Part shown: positions 8,502 through 18,311 of the stretch, piece after piece
Numbering within the stretch: position 1 is the first letter of the stretch
Layout: each line of letters begins with the position of its first letter
Origin: Thiotrichaceae bacterium
GTDB taxonomy: Bacteria > Pseudomonadota > Gammaproteobacteria > Thiotrichales > Thiotrichaceae
Length of the DNA: 64,000 nucleotides
Direction of reading: 5' to 3'
NCBI GenBank assembly: GCA_015486375.1
Contig: WFRR01000106.1
Coordinates: 1 to 64,000, forward strand
Program-made: the position numbers and the translations under genes
The notes under the pieces: generated by a model
Told to the model about the DNA's origin: nothing
The model's database searches: none
Seen by the model: only the letters and a program-made list of their open reading frames with translations

Positions 8502-9086
8502 ATGAGTGATGAAACAGGAAGTCAACAAAACAATGCTACGATGGATTTTGCAGAATTAATGCAAAATTCAGGGGTTGTACCCATAAAAAATCAACAACAG
8601 ATTCATGCTAAACCTATCAAGAAATCAAAACCATCACCACCCTATTATGGACAGACCCAAAATACGCATAAAACAGCAACAATAGGTACTCAGATGAGTA
8701 ACAGTGCTTTCTCTAATCACTGTGAAATGAAAACTTTATCTGCCGCAGATACACTTAACTTTTGTTCTAAAAACATACAAAAAAATGCCTTTAGAAAACT
8801 GCGACGCGGTCAATTTCCTATTGCCGATGAACTCGATTTACATGGCTTAACCAGTTTACAAGCCCGTGAACTTTTGCTGGATTTTTTAAAGCACGTCACC
8901 ATTCCCTCTCGGCATTGTGTACACATTATTCATGGTAAAGGGCATCGCTCCGCTGATAATAAAGCCATCCTAAAAACTAAAGTGAATCATTGGTTGCAAC
9001 AACACCCACGAGTATTAGCTTTTCACTCATGTTTACCCGCCGATGGAGGAACAGGTGCTGTGTATGTGATTATCCGTTTAAAGTAG
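8502..9086 (+). CDS. Smr domain protein (SmrA/SmrB-like)
   Basis: The C-terminal half (from about residue 100) is an Smr domain, with the signatures DELDLHGLTSLQARELL and HIIHGKGHRS and the ending DGGTGAVYVIIRLK. Stand-alone bacterial Smr proteins are nucleases or nucleic-acid binders; E. coli SmrB cleaves mRNA between collided ribosomes. The first 95 residues are polar, poorly conserved and probably disordered. The gene stops 9 bp into the convergent yhbY. Which of the two Smr paralogues it corresponds to cannot be decided from sequence alone. Confidence 0.88.
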   Translation: MSDETGSQQNNATMDFAELMQNSGVVPIKNQQQIHAKPIKKSKPSPPYYGQTQNTHKTATIGTQMSNSAFSNHCEMKTLSAADTLNFCSKNIQKNAFRKLRRGQFPIADELDLHGLTSLQARELLLDFLKHVTIPSRHCVHIIHGKGHRSADNKAILKTKVNHWLQQHPRVLAFHSCLPADGGTGAVYVIIRLK

Positions 9087-9368
9087 CGAGGATTTTTTCT
9101 TATTACGTTTATATAAAACAGCAATATTACCAATTCGTTGAATCAGTTCTGCCTGATTATTTTTGGCAATCGTGTTAATCATCTCATTGCGGACATCACG
9201 ATCACCAACAGCAACTTTGAGTTTAATTAATTGATGAAAGCTCAAAGCGGTGTCAATTTCGGCTTGAATTGTCTCTTTTAAGCCCTGCTGAGCAATCATA
9301 ACAACAGGTTTTAGACTATGTGCCAGTGACTTTAGTCGCTTTTTTTGGGCATTTGTGGATACTTCCAT
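9078..9368 (-). CDS. yhbY: YhbY family RNA-binding protein (CRM domain)
   Basis: A 96-residue CRM-domain protein associated with the large ribosomal subunit precursor. Family features are KRLKSLAHSLKPVVMIAQQGL, LIKLKVAVGDRDVR and the ending IGNIAVLYKRNKKK. In E. coli yhbY is also divergent from rlmE(ftsJ)-ftsH, and the same layout holds here: rlmE starts 82 bp away on the other strand. Its stop region overlaps the smr stop tail-to-tail. Confidence 0.93.
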   Translation of the reverse strand: MEVSTNAQKKRLKSLAHSLKPVVMIAQQGLKETIQAEIDTALSFHQLIKLKVAVGDRDVRNEMINTIAKNNQAELIQRIGNIAVLYKRNKKKSSLL

Positions 9369-9450
9369 GATATTCTTCGTCGATTAATAACTGTATAAGT
9401 ATAACAAGTAAGTTTTTATTAACTACCTGTTTCTATGTCTTCAATTAATT

Positions 9451-10074
9451 ATGGCAATAAGCAAAAGTAGCAACCGCTGGATGAAAGAACATCTAGAGGA
9501 TGAATACGTTAAAAAATCTCAACAAGAAGGCTATCGTTCTCGCGCAGTGTATAAATTGCAAGAGATTCAATTTCGAGATAAATTATTCAAACAGGGCATG
9601 CGTGTCGTTGATTTAGGTGCTGCACCGGGTAGTTGGAGTCAAATCGTGACAGGCTGGGTGGGTGAACAAAATGGCAAAGTGATTGCCAGTGATATTTTAC
9701 CGATTGACCCCTTGCCCTTCGTGGAGTTTGTACAAGGTGATTTTCGTGAGCAGGTGGTTTTAGATCAATTGCTCACATGCTTGGGAGGGAAAAAAGCAGA
9801 TGTTGTAATTTCTGATATGGCCCCCAATATGAGTGGCAATAATGCGATTGATATGCCTCGTTCACTGTATTTATGTGAGCTAGCACTGGATATGGCACAA
9901 CAAGTACTGAAACCTAATGGAATATTTTTAGTCAAACTGTTTCAAGGGCAGGGTTCAGAGCTTTATCTTAAAATGGTAAGGAAAAGCTTCAAACAGCTAA
10001 AAATTCGTAAACCAAAGGCATCTCGCGCCCGTAGTCGGGAAGTTTACGTCTTAGCGCAAGGGTTTATCGTATAA
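9451..10074 (+). CDS. rlmE: 23S rRNA 2'-O-ribose U2552 methyltransferase
   Basis: RlmE (FtsJ/RrmJ) methylates U2552 of 23S rRNA late in 50S assembly. The 207 residues match the family: [13 protein letters not shown] at the N-terminus, SAM-binding [25 protein letters not shown] (catalytic Asp region), [10 protein letters not shown] (catalytic Lys region) and the Arg-rich [16 protein letters not shown] near the end. It precedes ftsH, as in E. coli, where the pair is heat-shock induced. Here a 138-bp gap carries a sigma-32-like promoter, so ftsH may also be transcribed on its own. Confidence 0.96.
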   Translation: MAISKSSNRWMKEHLEDEYVKKSQQEGYRSRAVYKLQEIQFRDKLFKQGMRVVDLGAAPGSWSQIVTGWVGEQNGKVIASDILPIDPLPFVEFVQGDFREQVVLDQLLTCLGGKKADVVISDMAPNMSGNNAIDMPRSLYLCELALDMAQQVLKPNGIFLVKLFQGQGSELYLKMVRKSFKQLKIRKPKASRARSREVYVLAQGFIV

Positions 10075-10092
10075 AGCGTGGTATTAAGCCAT

Positions 10093-10116
10093 AATCGCTA
10101 AAGTACGATTTTTTTA
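10093..10116 (+). terminator. Weak terminator-like hairpin after rlmE
   Basis: AATCG (10093-10097) pairs with CGATT (10106-10110), followed by a run of T to 10115. The stem is only 5 bp, so termination would be partial at best. It could attenuate read-through into ftsH. Confidence 0.3.
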
Positions 10117-10152
10117 TGGTGACTGTAGAGTGAATATAAGATTGATTAAAGT

Positions 10153-10181
10153 TGTAAATACACTGTATATTCCCCCAAAAT
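10153..10181 (+). promoter_or_regulatory. Possible sigma-32 (heat-shock) promoter for ftsH
   Basis: TTGTAA (10153-10158) and CCCCCAAAA (10173-10181) resemble the sigma-32 -35 (CTTGAAA) and -10 (CCCCAT) elements, with a 14-nt gap within the usual range. They lie 32 bp upstream of the ftsH start codon. FtsH belongs to the heat-shock regulon in E. coli, which supports the reading. Confidence 0.45.
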
Positions 10182-10212
10182 TATTTTAAATTAAAAAATT
10201 AAAGGTGTTCCG

Positions 10213-12150
10213 TTGAACGATCTGACGAAAAATTTATTAATCTGGGTGGTGATCGCCTTTGTTTTAGTGGCTGTATTTAGCAAATTTAGTATGCAGTCAG
10301 ATACTCAAACGACGTTACCATATTCTGAATTTATCCAAAATGTTGCCAATAATTCTGTTAAAGAAGTCGAAATTAATGGCCGTGAATTAACAGGTATAAC
10401 CAGCAATGGGCTAACATTTAAAACCTATATTCCCCCTCAAGAAACGAAGCTAGTGGATGATTTACTGGCACATAACGTCAAATTTGATGTTATTCCACCT
10501 GAACAACGCTCTATTTTCATGGAAATTTTAATTAGTTGGGTTCCTTTCCTACTGATTATTGGTTTATGGATTTATATTATGCGTCAAATGCAGGGCGGCG
10601 GTGGTGGTCGTGGTGCAATGTCATTTGGTAAAAGTAAAGCGCGTATGCTGAATGAAGACCAAGTCAAAGTAAACTTTGGTGATGTTGCAGGCTGCGAAGA
10701 AGCGAAAGAGGAAGTCGGAGAAGTCGTCGATTTTCTTAAAGACCCGAGTAAATTCCAAAAATTGGGCGGTAAAATTCCCAGTGGTTTACTAATGGTCGGC
10801 TCACCAGGTACAGGTAAAACCTTATTAGCCCGTGCGATTGCAGGCGAAGCAAAAGTCCCTTTCTATACTATTTCAGGTTCTGACTTTGTTGAAATGTTTG
10901 TCGGTGTCGGCGCATCACGCGTGCGTGATATGTTCGAGCAAGCCAAGAAAAATGCCCCTTGTATTATCTTTATTGATGAAATTGACGCGGTCGGACGACA
11001 GCGTGGCGCAGGTGTTGGCGGCGGACATGATGAGCGTGAACAAACGCTAAACCAATTGTTAGTTGAAATGGATGGTTTTGAAGGCAATGAAGGCGTTATC
11101 GTTATTGCTGCCACCAACCGTCCTGATGTACTCGACTCAGCTTTATTACGCCCCGGACGTTTTGATCGTCAAGTGGTTGTACCTTTACCTGATGTACGCG
11201 GACGTGAACAAATCTTAAAAGTTCATATGCGTAAAGTCCCTTTAAATGATGATGTTAAAGAGAATTTATTAGCCCGAGGAACCCCCGGTTTTTCTGGTGC
11301 AGATTTAGCTAACTTAGTTAATGAAGCAGCTTTATTTGCGGCACGTAGTGATAAGCGCACCGTTTCTATGTATGATTTTGAGAAAGCTAAAGACAAAATC
11401 ATGATGGGTGCAGAACGTAAATCGATGGTCATGAGTGAAGAAGAAAAGCTAAATACGGCTTATCACGAAGCAGGTCATGCCATTGTAGGCGTTAAAGTAC
11501 CTTCCCATGATCCCGTTTATAAAGTGACTATTATTCCACGCGGACGGGCTTTGGGTGTCACCATGTATTTACCCGAAGAAGACCGTTATAGTGCCAGTAA
11601 AGAACGTTTAGAAAGCCAAATTTCTAGTTTATTCGGAGGACGTATTGCCGAAGAACTTACGTTAGGTGTTGATGGTGTCACTACAGGCGCATCTAATGAT
11701 ATTGAACGTGCGACTGAGATCGCCCGTAATATGGTCACTAAATGGGGCTTATCGACGACTTTAGGACCACTCGCTTATTCTGAAGATGAAGGTGAGGTAT
11801 TCTTAGGTCGTAGTGTTACTCAGCATAAGCAGATGTCAGATGATACGGCTCATGCCATTGATAAAGAAATTCGTGGATTTATTGATCGTAACTATCAACG
11901 CGCTGAAACGATTCTGAAAGAAAATATAGATATTTTGCACAGTATGGCAAAAGCATTGATGAAATATGAAACCATTGATAGTGTCCAAATTGCTGCGATA
12001 ATGGCAGGTAAACCTATTCCTCCTCCGAGTGATTGGAATGATGATGATTCATCTGATAATAACGGTGATGGTGGCAATATTGCTCATACGGAAACGGAAG
12101 TTAAACCGAAAGATAACGATGAGCTAGGTAAAACAGCCGAGTCACATTAA
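10213..12150 (+). CDS. ftsH: ATP-dependent zinc metalloprotease FtsH
   Basis: Membrane-anchored AAA+ protease that degrades misfolded membrane proteins and regulators such as sigma-32 and LpxC. The 645 residues hold TM1 (about 8-25), a periplasmic domain, TM2 (about 104-124) and a Gly-rich linker. The AAA module has Walker A GSPGTGKT (196-203), Walker B FIDEID and the second region of homology ([18 protein letters not shown]). The zinc protease motif HEAGH is at 418-422. The start is TTG, with AAAGG at 10202-10205. The usual second Pro of Walker A (GPPGTGKT) is Ser, a mild substitution. The tail is acidic and Asn/Asp-rich. Confidence 0.98.
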   Translation: MNDLTKNLLIWVVIAFVLVAVFSKFSMQSDTQTTLPYSEFIQNVANNSVKEVEINGRELTGITSNGLTFKTYIPPQETKLVDDLLAHNVKFDVIPPEQRSIFMEILISWVPFLLIIGLWIYIMRQMQGGGGGRGAMSFGKSKARMLNEDQVKVNFGDVAGCEEAKEEVGEVVDFLKDPSKFQKLGGKIPSGLLMVGSPGTGKTLLARAIAGEAKVPFYTISGSDFVEMFVGVGASRVRDMFEQAKKNAPCIIFIDEIDAVGRQRGAGVGGGHDEREQTLNQLLVEMDGFEGNEGVIVIAATNRPDVLDSALLRPGRFDRQVVVPLPDVRGREQILKVHMRKVPLNDDVKENLLARGTPGFSGADLANLVNEAALFAARSDKRTVSMYDFEKAKDKIMMGAERKSMVMSEEEKLNTAYHEAGHAIVGVKVPSHDPVYKVTIIPRGRALGVTMYLPEEDRYSASKERLESQISSLFGGRIAEELTLGVDGVTTGASNDIERATEIARNMVTKWGLSTTLGPLAYSEDEGEVFLGRSVTQHKQMSDDTAHAIDKEIRGFIDRNYQRAETILKENIDILHSMAKALMKYETIDSVQIAAIMAGKPIPPPSDWNDDDSSDNNGDGGNIAHTETEVKPKDNDELGKTAESH

Positions 12151-12353
12151 ACATCGTGGTTTAATTGTATTAAAAATACCGCTGTATATGATATTAAGTT
12201 AGTTGATCAAATCAATAAATTATAATTTTCATCGTATATGGGGGTATTTGACAAAAATCAAATAATTGTAAACGAATACTCAGAATACTGGGTTGATTAC
12301 TATTGTATCGTCTATTCTTAATGAATTAGTAACGATATATAAAAGTAATAATT
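12151..12353. other. AT-rich gap between ftsH and dsbB
   Basis: About 200 bp with no open frame of note and no strong hairpin. A TTGACA is seen at 12248-12253, but no convincing -10 box lies at normal spacing. Confidence 0.6.
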
Positions 12354-12854
12354 ATGATAAATATACAAAAATGGATGTTAACCCAATGGTTTTGGGCATT
12401 ATGGGTATTGTTAGGTGTTACTCTAGAGTCGACTGCACTGTATTATCAATACGTTTTAAATGAGCTTCCTTGCGTTTTATGTATTCAATTTCGTTTATTA
12501 ATGCTGCTTTTAATCATAATCGGTCTGCTCGGTGTTTTTCTTAGACATAATCCGTGGGTGCGACGCTTATTATCTTTTGCACTTCTGCTAACCTCTGCGG
12601 GAATGTTAGAACGTAGCTATCAACTACTGGGGACAGAACGCGGTTTCGTGATTGGTGAATGCAATATGGATTTAGGCTTACCCCAATGGTTTGCGATTCA
12701 AGAGTGGATTCCCTCAATATTTGAAATACAAACAACCTGTGGATATACACCGATTATTGCTTGGGGTATATCGATGGCAGAAAGCCTTGCCGCCCTGTCA
12801 ATCGTTCTCTTTATCGTTGCATCTATTATGTTATTGCTATCGTTTAAAAAATAG
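12354..12854 (+). CDS. dsbB: Disulfide bond formation protein DsbB
   Basis: DsbB reoxidises periplasmic DsbA and passes electrons to quinone. The 166-residue protein has four membrane helices. The first periplasmic loop has the redox pair C40-V-L-C43 (LPCVLCIQFR). The second loop has the other pair in GECNMDLGLPQWF and QTTCGYTP, spaced as in the family. Its dsbA partner is not in the window. It stands alone between ftsH and the convergent kinase gene. Confidence 0.92.
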   Translation: MINIQKWMLTQWFWALWVLLGVTLESTALYYQYVLNELPCVLCIQFRLLMLLLIIIGLLGVFLRHNPWVRRLLSFALLLTSAGMLERSYQLLGTERGFVIGECNMDLGLPQWFAIQEWIPSIFEIQTTCGYTPIIAWGISMAESLAALSIVLFIVASIMLLLSFKK

Positions 12855-12893
12855 ACTCTATTGACTTATACTCAGCCAAATAGCAAAACCAAA

Positions 12894-12920
12894 GAGAATA
12901 ATGCAACCTGACCTATTCTC
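12894..12920. terminator. Inverted repeat between convergent dsbB and kinase genes
   Basis: GAGAATA (12894-12900) pairs with TATTCTC (12914-12920) around a 13-nt loop, between two convergent genes. There is no adjoining T-run, so its role as a bidirectional terminator is only suggestive. Confidence 0.3.
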
Positions 12921-12926
12921 CGTCTC

Positions 12927-15209
12927 CTATTTAGATTTTTTACCCGTCGTTAGTGGTGGAATCATAAATTTTAATGGATTATCACAACTCAATACTCGAT
13001 TTAACATTTCTGGGTCGGGTTGTTCACTTTTTATAATCTGTTTGATTTCTTTTGATACGGTTGCTTTATCCTTTAAATATTTAACGGTCGGGTATTTCTC
13101 ACTGAGCTTCTTATAAGCATTGATTCGCTGTTCAAGGTACATTTTTGCCGCAATGGTATTATTATCACGCATTGCCAGACAAGCAAGTCCATTATGTACT
13201 CGTGCAACCCGTCGTTTATTTTTCCACAAATCATCACCACCGTATTTATTTAGTACCGTAAAATATTGATGTTCCGCTGTATCATATTGCCCTTTTAAAA
13301 AGGCTAAATGCCCTGTTTCTTCATGTAAAAAAGCAATGGGTAAATTGTATATAGGATCAATTTCTTTCTCTTGAAAATCAGCTTCTTCACCTGCTTCTTT
13401 GGCTTTTCTTTTTGCCGCAGCATTGGCAATACTATTTGACTCTTCATGTGCCTGTACAATCGCCCATGCTTTTTGTAAAAGCCCATCAGAATAATTCAGG
13501 TCGCTCATATGAAAATAGCCATGAGCTTCAACAATATAGAACATAACGCGTGGCAGTTGTTTTTCGAGTGGAATATTTTTAAATACTTGATCTAAACGTA
13601 GACGAATATCGATCATACCTTTTAAACCCTCCCGTAAATTACCTTCATAAGCGGTAATTTCTGCAATCTTGCGTTGTATATGAGCAATATCGATTTCAGC
13701 ATTAATCGTATCTTCACGCTTATCCAAGACAGATCGGTAAATAGCTAATGCTTGGCGATAATAGTTTAATGCACCCTCCACATCACCTTGATTAAGGGCA
13801 TAAGGGTGTCCTGTGACTTCTGCCAAACGTGACAATGTACCCGCGTGCATAATTTGAATAGCCACATTATTCCCTGTTTTCAAGCTTAATTGACTAATAC
13901 GACTATTTGCGACTTCAATTAATTTTTGACGGATAGTTGTCGTTTGTGGCAACTCCTCCAAGGTATTATCCAAGTCATCAATCATGCCTTGGGTGAGTGT
14001 TCTGATTTGTTTAGTTTCCGTTTCAATCTGTAATTGATTCAGCCAAAAGCTACCACTAATGACAATGACAAATAACATGATTGAAGCAATAATCCAATAT
14101 TGAGGATTACGACGAATATGCTTTTGTAATACATACAAACTGCGATTACTGACCGCATTAACGGCGCGGTGATCTAAATAGTTTTGTAAATCAGAGACAA
14201 AAGATTGAGCACTAGCATAACGTTGTTGCTCATCTTCATGAGTGGCTTTTAAGAAAACTTGTCGTAACTCATAATCATCAATATGGGTCGAAATTTTATT
14301 GATATTCGGTTCAGGAAAAGGCGTATGTTTAGAAATGCTGGTATCAGGAACTTGACCTGATAAAGCATGAGATAACAAAATACCTAGACTAAAAATATCA
14401 TCCCCGATAACAGGGGTATATTGACGATGACGACTCGGGCTAGAATATTCAGGCGTTAAAGCAAAACTTTGTTCAGCCGTTTCTTCATTCGCTTCATTAT
14501 TATTTAAGTGTTGTGCAATGCCAAAATCTAATAATTTAAGCGTACCTTTATCGGTAATTAAAATATTAGCAGGCTTAATATCACAATGGATAATACCGTG
14601 GCGATGGGCTTCTTGGATAACCAAACCCAGTTTAATAATAAGCTCTAAAGTTTGTCGCGTATCTAACTTATTAGTTTGAATATATTCATCAATACTGACT
14701 CCCTCGACCAGCTCCATAATAAAATAATGAATATTACTATTGAGTGTACCGCCATCCAATAAGGTGACGATATTGGGATGATTAAGCTGAGCGAGAATCT
14801 GACGCTCACGTTTAAACAGTTGCGTCTCTAAGGTACTCGACTCAACAATTTTAATCGCCACATCCTGCTCATATTCACCATCAATACGATGGGCAAGATA
14901 CACACAGCCCATCCCGCCGTGTCCAAGAATTTCATCTAATTGATACACACCAATGGTTTTACCGAGGTAATCCATTTGACGTTTGCGACAAATTTTATTT
15001 TTTTGTGCCGTACTGAAGGTTTCTATCTGAATCGGTTCAGATAAGAATGTATTAGAGCGTGCATGAGCAGCAAGTAGGCTTTTGACTTCTTCATAGACTT
15101 CATCGCCTTCTTCACAATGTTGTTTTAAACAGACTAATTGCCGCTTCAATGGCTGCTCTAAACAGAGAATAAATAAATCTTCAATGTGGTCAAAATCTAT
15201 TTTAGCCAT
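12927..15209 (-). CDS. Membrane Ser/Thr protein kinase with periplasmic TPR-like region
   Basis: Hanks-type kinase of 760 residues. After an 80-residue N-terminal helical segment the kinase domain (about 85-350) has the Gly loop GHGGMG, K120 in VAIK, HCDIKPAN with catalytic D210, and DFG (D228). The HRD motif is HCD, so it is a non-RD kinase that may not need activation-loop phosphorylation. One membrane helix at 371-390 puts a 370-residue, helix-rich region with tetratricopeptide-like character outside the cytoplasm, probably the sensor. The ECF sigma gene lies 13 bp upstream on the same strand. Such sigma-kinase pairs work without a classical anti-sigma factor, the kinase phosphorylating the sigma factor; that function is inferred here. 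Confidence 0.92.
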   Translation of the reverse strand: MAKIDFDHIEDLFILCLEQPLKRQLVCLKQHCEEGDEVYEEVKSLLAAHARSNTFLSEPIQIETFSTAQKNKICRKRQMDYLGKTIGVYQLDEILGHGGMGCVYLAHRIDGEYEQDVAIKIVESSTLETQLFKRERQILAQLNHPNIVTLLDGGTLNSNIHYFIMELVEGVSIDEYIQTNKLDTRQTLELIIKLGLVIQEAHRHGIIHCDIKPANILITDKGTLKLLDFGIAQHLNNNEANEETAEQSFALTPEYSSPSRHRQYTPVIGDDIFSLGILLSHALSGQVPDTSISKHTPFPEPNINKISTHIDDYELRQVFLKATHEDEQQRYASAQSFVSDLQNYLDHRAVNAVSNRSLYVLQKHIRRNPQYWIIASIMLFVIVISGSFWLNQLQIETETKQIRTLTQGMIDDLDNTLEELPQTTTIRQKLIEVANSRISQLSLKTGNNVAIQIMHAGTLSRLAEVTGHPYALNQGDVEGALNYYRQALAIYRSVLDKREDTINAEIDIAHIQRKIAEITAYEGNLREGLKGMIDIRLRLDQVFKNIPLEKQLPRVMFYIVEAHGYFHMSDLNYSDGLLQKAWAIVQAHEESNSIANAAAKRKAKEAGEEADFQEKEIDPIYNLPIAFLHEETGHLAFLKGQYDTAEHQYFTVLNKYGGDDLWKNKRRVARVHNGLACLAMRDNNTIAAKMYLEQRINAYKKLSEKYPTVKYLKDKATVSKEIKQIIKSEQPDPEMLNRVLSCDNPLKFMIPPLTTGKKSK

Positions 15210-15222
15210 ATTTCTATTACAC

Positions 15223-15744
15223 TTATTGATTCATTTCACGGAATAGCCATGTCTTGGCCATTACCCACTTGCGTTTCACAGTCGCCACTGAAATATTCAG
15301 CGTATCAGCAATTTCAGTATTTTTCATACCTGCGAAAAAACGTAACTCTACGACTTGCTCTTGAGTTGGGTCTCTTTCTTTCAGTTTATGCATAAGAGAA
15401 TCTAATAAGATGAGATCAACATTATTCTGTTCATTGGGTTCAGAAACTAACTCTTCCTTTAAAGTTAATAGTGGTTGATTATTGCCTCGTTTTTGCGCCC
15501 CTCGTTCGCGCGCATAATCAACTAATACCTGTCGAATACAACGACTGGAAAGTGCCATAAAATGTGAGTGATCAATCGCTTCTAAATTTTTATGCTTATA
15601 TAATTTAAGATAGGCTTCATTCACCAATGCCGTAGGACATAACGTTTGGTTGCGATGATTGCGATAGATATGCCGTGCAGCGATACGTTTTAACTCGGGG
15701 TACACAGTGGCGGAAAAAATGGCGTGAAAGGCTGGGGCAGGCAT
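15223..15744 (-). CDS. ECF sigma factor of the kinase-linked (ECF43-like) type
   Basis: The 173-residue protein has region 2 (YPELKRIAARHIYRNHR, then PTALVNEAYLKLY and the FMALSSRCIRQVLVDYARE stretch typical of the PF07638 group) and region 4 (QEQVVELRFFAGMKNTEIAD, LNISVATVKRKWVMAKTWL). This group is commonly encoded next to Ser/Thr kinases; the EcfP/PknT pair of Vibrio parahaemolyticus is the studied case, in which sigma is activated by Thr phosphorylation. Here the kinase gene follows by 13 bp. No zinc-finger anti-sigma gene is adjacent. Its regulon cannot be read from this window. Confidence 0.88.
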   Translation of the reverse strand: MPAPAFHAIFSATVYPELKRIAARHIYRNHRNQTLCPTALVNEAYLKLYKHKNLEAIDHSHFMALSSRCIRQVLVDYARERGAQKRGNNQPLLTLKEELVSEPNEQNNVDLILLDSLMHKLKERDPTQEQVVELRFFAGMKNTEIADTLNISVATVKRKWVMAKTWLFREMNQ

Positions 15745-16263
15745 AGTTACTCTTAAATAAAGTAGATTATGAAATTAAGTATAGGTCTTAGTGTGAGCAG
15801 ATCAAAGTATATTGTTTAAACGGGTCGCTTATGTCACGGTTTTTTCTGACGAAATGAATATTTTGAGCCTTACGAAGAAATAAGCACACCGTGATTAAGT
15901 GCTGGTAATCACGATGCAAGTCTCGTTTAGTTGTGAATATGAGATAGGCATTATTTTTATCATTGTCGGTACTGAATGTCCTGTCACTCCTTTGACAAGA
16001 TAGAAACTTTGCATTAGTGGCATATCCTATGCGTCTCTAATCAGTTAACTTAACATAAGATTAATACATTTTGATTTATTGTCCAGAAGCCATTCTCAGA
16101 TTAGCACTTGAATTTTCTATTATGGTCATTAATTAATATTATTTAAACTTTGGAAGGCGGATTTATCACGACTTTGTTACAAGAATTAATGCTTATGTAA
16201 CTTGCAATATTGTGTCGAGCATCGCATTATTTCAGCCCATCTTTTCCATGAGTCTATTTGTAA
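15745..16263. other. 519-bp intergenic region with an inverted repeat
   Basis: No credible gene is seen. CGTGATTA (15890-15897) and TAATCACG (15906-15913) form a perfect 8-bp inverted repeat with an 8-nt spacer, of a size fitting an operator or small hairpin. TTGACA occurs at 15992-15997, but no good -10 follows. The region must hold the divergent promoters of the sigma-kinase operon and the MFS gene. Confidence 0.6.
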
Positions 16264-17640
16264 ATGAATAAGCAAGAATGGTACACCGCAGCGTCGCTTG
16301 CCGCTGTTTATGCTGTGCGAATGTTGGGTTTATTTATGATTCTGCCTGTATTTGCTTTGTATACAGAATCATTATTACATGCAACCCCGTTATTAATCGG
16401 GATCGCAATTGGAATTTATGGTCTCACACAAGCCTTATTCCAAATTCCTTTAGGGCTATTATCTGATAAAATTGGACGTAAGCCTGTCATTATTGGCGGA
16501 TTATTAGTATTTGCACTTGGGAGTGTGATTGCCGCGCTGAGTCATGAAATTGAATGGATTATTTTCGGGCGAGCAGTACAAGGTATGGGGGCAATCGCTG
16601 CTGCAACAATGGCATTAGCAGCAGATTTAACCCGTGAAAAGAACCGTAGTCGCATCATGGGAGTGATTGGGATGAGCATTGGTTTATCCTTTATGCTCGC
16701 GATGATTATCGGGCCGCTATTAGACCAATGGGTTGGTATTTCAGGCATTTTCTGGGTGACGACAGGCCTAGCAGGGTTGGGTATCTTATTGGTGCTATTT
16801 GTTGTGCCACAACCCAAGCAACAACGCGCTCATCGTGATGCAGGTATTTTGCAAGATTACCTCTCAAGCACCTTAAAAAATACGACTCTGTGGAAAATTA
16901 ATGGCAGTGTTTTTATTCTGCACATGATTATGACCGCTAATTTTAGTGTCTTACCGTTAATTTTTCAGGACAATTTAGGCTTACAAGGGGCAGAACATTG
17001 GAAAATTTATCTGCCTGTCTTTTTAAGTTCTTTTGTGATTGCGATTCCAATGATTATTGTGTCGGAAAAATTTCATAAAATTCGCGCCCTATTTGTGACA
17101 GCGGTTATTGCTATTTTAATAGCACAACTGAGTTTTGCATGGACGCAAACCGATAAAATAGGACTATTATTAACCTTCTTTGTCTTTTTTATTGGCTTTA
17201 ACTTCTTGGAAGCCGTACAACCTTCATTAGTTGCAAAATATTCGGATGTTGATAGCAAAGGCACTGCAATGGGTGTGTTTAGTACCTCACAATTTTTAGG
17301 TATCTTTGCAGGCGGTTTAATTGGAGGATGGGTACAAACCCAGTATGGTTATACAGGTGTTTTTTTACTTGGTGCAGGGATGGCAGCTTTTTGGGTATTT
17401 ATTGCATTTAATTTACCAAAACCTAACTTTTATAGCCTGCGTCGATTAGAATTAGTAACCCCCCTACCGAATAATACAGAAGGACTTGCAGGAGACATTG
17501 CAAAAATAACAGGTGTTAAACAGGTATCAATCAGTACAGCTGATGCGATTGCCTATCTTAAGGTAGATAAAAAAACACTGGATGAGGTGGCATTAGCCAA
17601 CTTTTCCACTCATATTGAACCACTACATACAAAATCATAG
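16264..17640 (+). CDS. MFS transporter, YajR-like
   Basis: A 458-residue transporter with 12 predicted membrane helices and the MFS loop 2-3 motif [13 protein letters not shown]. Motif C-like residues ([18 protein letters not shown]) sit in helix 5. After the last helix, a 60-70 residue soluble tail ([20 protein letters not shown] ... [12 protein letters not shown]) has the pattern of the ferredoxin-like YAM domain of E. coli YajR. The substrate is unknown. It lies 11 bp before ssb, an order also seen in Pseudomonas, where uvrA is the divergent neighbour; here uvrA is replaced by the sigma-kinase pair. Confidence 0.87.
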   Translation: MNKQEWYTAASLAAVYAVRMLGLFMILPVFALYTESLLHATPLLIGIAIGIYGLTQALFQIPLGLLSDKIGRKPVIIGGLLVFALGSVIAALSHEIEWIIFGRAVQGMGAIAAATMALAADLTREKNRSRIMGVIGMSIGLSFMLAMIIGPLLDQWVGISGIFWVTTGLAGLGILLVLFVVPQPKQQRAHRDAGILQDYLSSTLKNTTLWKINGSVFILHMIMTANFSVLPLIFQDNLGLQGAEHWKIYLPVFLSSFVIAIPMIIVSEKFHKIRALFVTAVIAILIAQLSFAWTQTDKIGLLLTFFVFFIGFNFLEAVQPSLVAKYSDVDSKGTAMGVFSTSQFLGIFAGGLIGGWVQTQYGYTGVFLLGAGMAAFWVFIAFNLPKPNFYSLRRLELVTPLPNNTEGLAGDIAKITGVKQVSISTADAIAYLKVDKKTLDEVALANFSTHIEPLHTKS

Positions 17641-17651
17641 GAAGAAAAATT

Positions 17652-18212
17652 ATGGCACGAGGCGTTAACAAAGTCATACTCATTGGAACATTAGGTGCTG
17701 ATCCTGAAGTTAAATATATGCCAAATGGCAATGCCGTTTGCAATATCAGTATTGCAACCAATGAATCTTGGAAAGATAAACAAACAGGGCAAATGCAAGA
17801 ACGGACAGAATGGCATCGTGTCGTCGCCTTTCAGCGTTTAGCCGAAATCATCGGTGAATATTTACGTAAAGGTTCACAAGTGTATATCGAAGGCAAATTG
17901 CAAACCCGTAAGTGGCAAGCTCAGGATGGTCAGGATCGTTATACGACTGAAATTCGTGCTGATAATATGCAAATGTTAGGTAGTCCAGCAGGAGGCGGTA
18001 ACAATGCAGGCGGGGGCTATGGTCAAAACCGAGGTACTGCCAGTATGCAACAAAATAACCAACAGCAAGCAGGCGGTTATAATCAACAAGCTGCGCCTCA
18101 GCAGAATGCACCGCAACAAAACTCAGCCCCACAACAAGCGGCAGCCCCGAATAATGCCCCTGCATCACAAGCACCTGGTTTTGAAGACTTTGATGATGAT
18201 ATCCCCTTCTAA
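17652..18212 (+). CDS. ssb: Single-stranded DNA-binding protein
   Basis: SSB coats single-stranded DNA in replication, repair and recombination. The OB fold occupies about residues 1-110 ([59 protein letters not shown]). A Gly/Gln/Asn/Pro-rich flexible linker follows, ending in the acidic tip FDDDIPF, which docks partner proteins. Length (186) is normal. It is preceded by GGAAG and sits 11 bp after the MFS gene, so it may be cotranscribed. Confidence 0.98.
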   Translation: MARGVNKVILIGTLGADPEVKYMPNGNAVCNISIATNESWKDKQTGQMQERTEWHRVVAFQRLAEIIGEYLRKGSQVYIEGKLQTRKWQAQDGQDRYTTEIRADNMQMLGSPAGGGNNAGGGYGQNRGTASMQQNNQQQAGGYNQQAAPQQNAPQQNSAPQQAAAPNNAPASQAPGFEDFDDDIPF

Positions 18213-18233
18213 TCCCACGAAAATAAATAATGA

Positions 18234-18264
18234 AGGAATAAGCGTTTATTAAGCCCTTATTCCT
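18234..18264 (+). terminator. Stem-loop after ssb
   Basis: AGGAATAAG (18234-18242) pairs exactly with CTTATTCCT (18256-18264) around a 13-nt loop. It starts 22 bp after the ssb stop. Only a loose T-rich stretch follows, so it may be a weak terminator or an mRNA 3'-end stabiliser. Confidence 0.45.
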
Positions 18265-18311
18265 GCGTAAGTCTATTTTGAAAATTGAGTGATTGTTGAG
18301 GAGAAAGTGTA

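Noticed and set aside
15745-16263. Small RNA gene in the 519-bp gap
   Set aside because: Only a short inverted repeat and an isolated TTGACA were found; no promoter-terminator pair could be placed.
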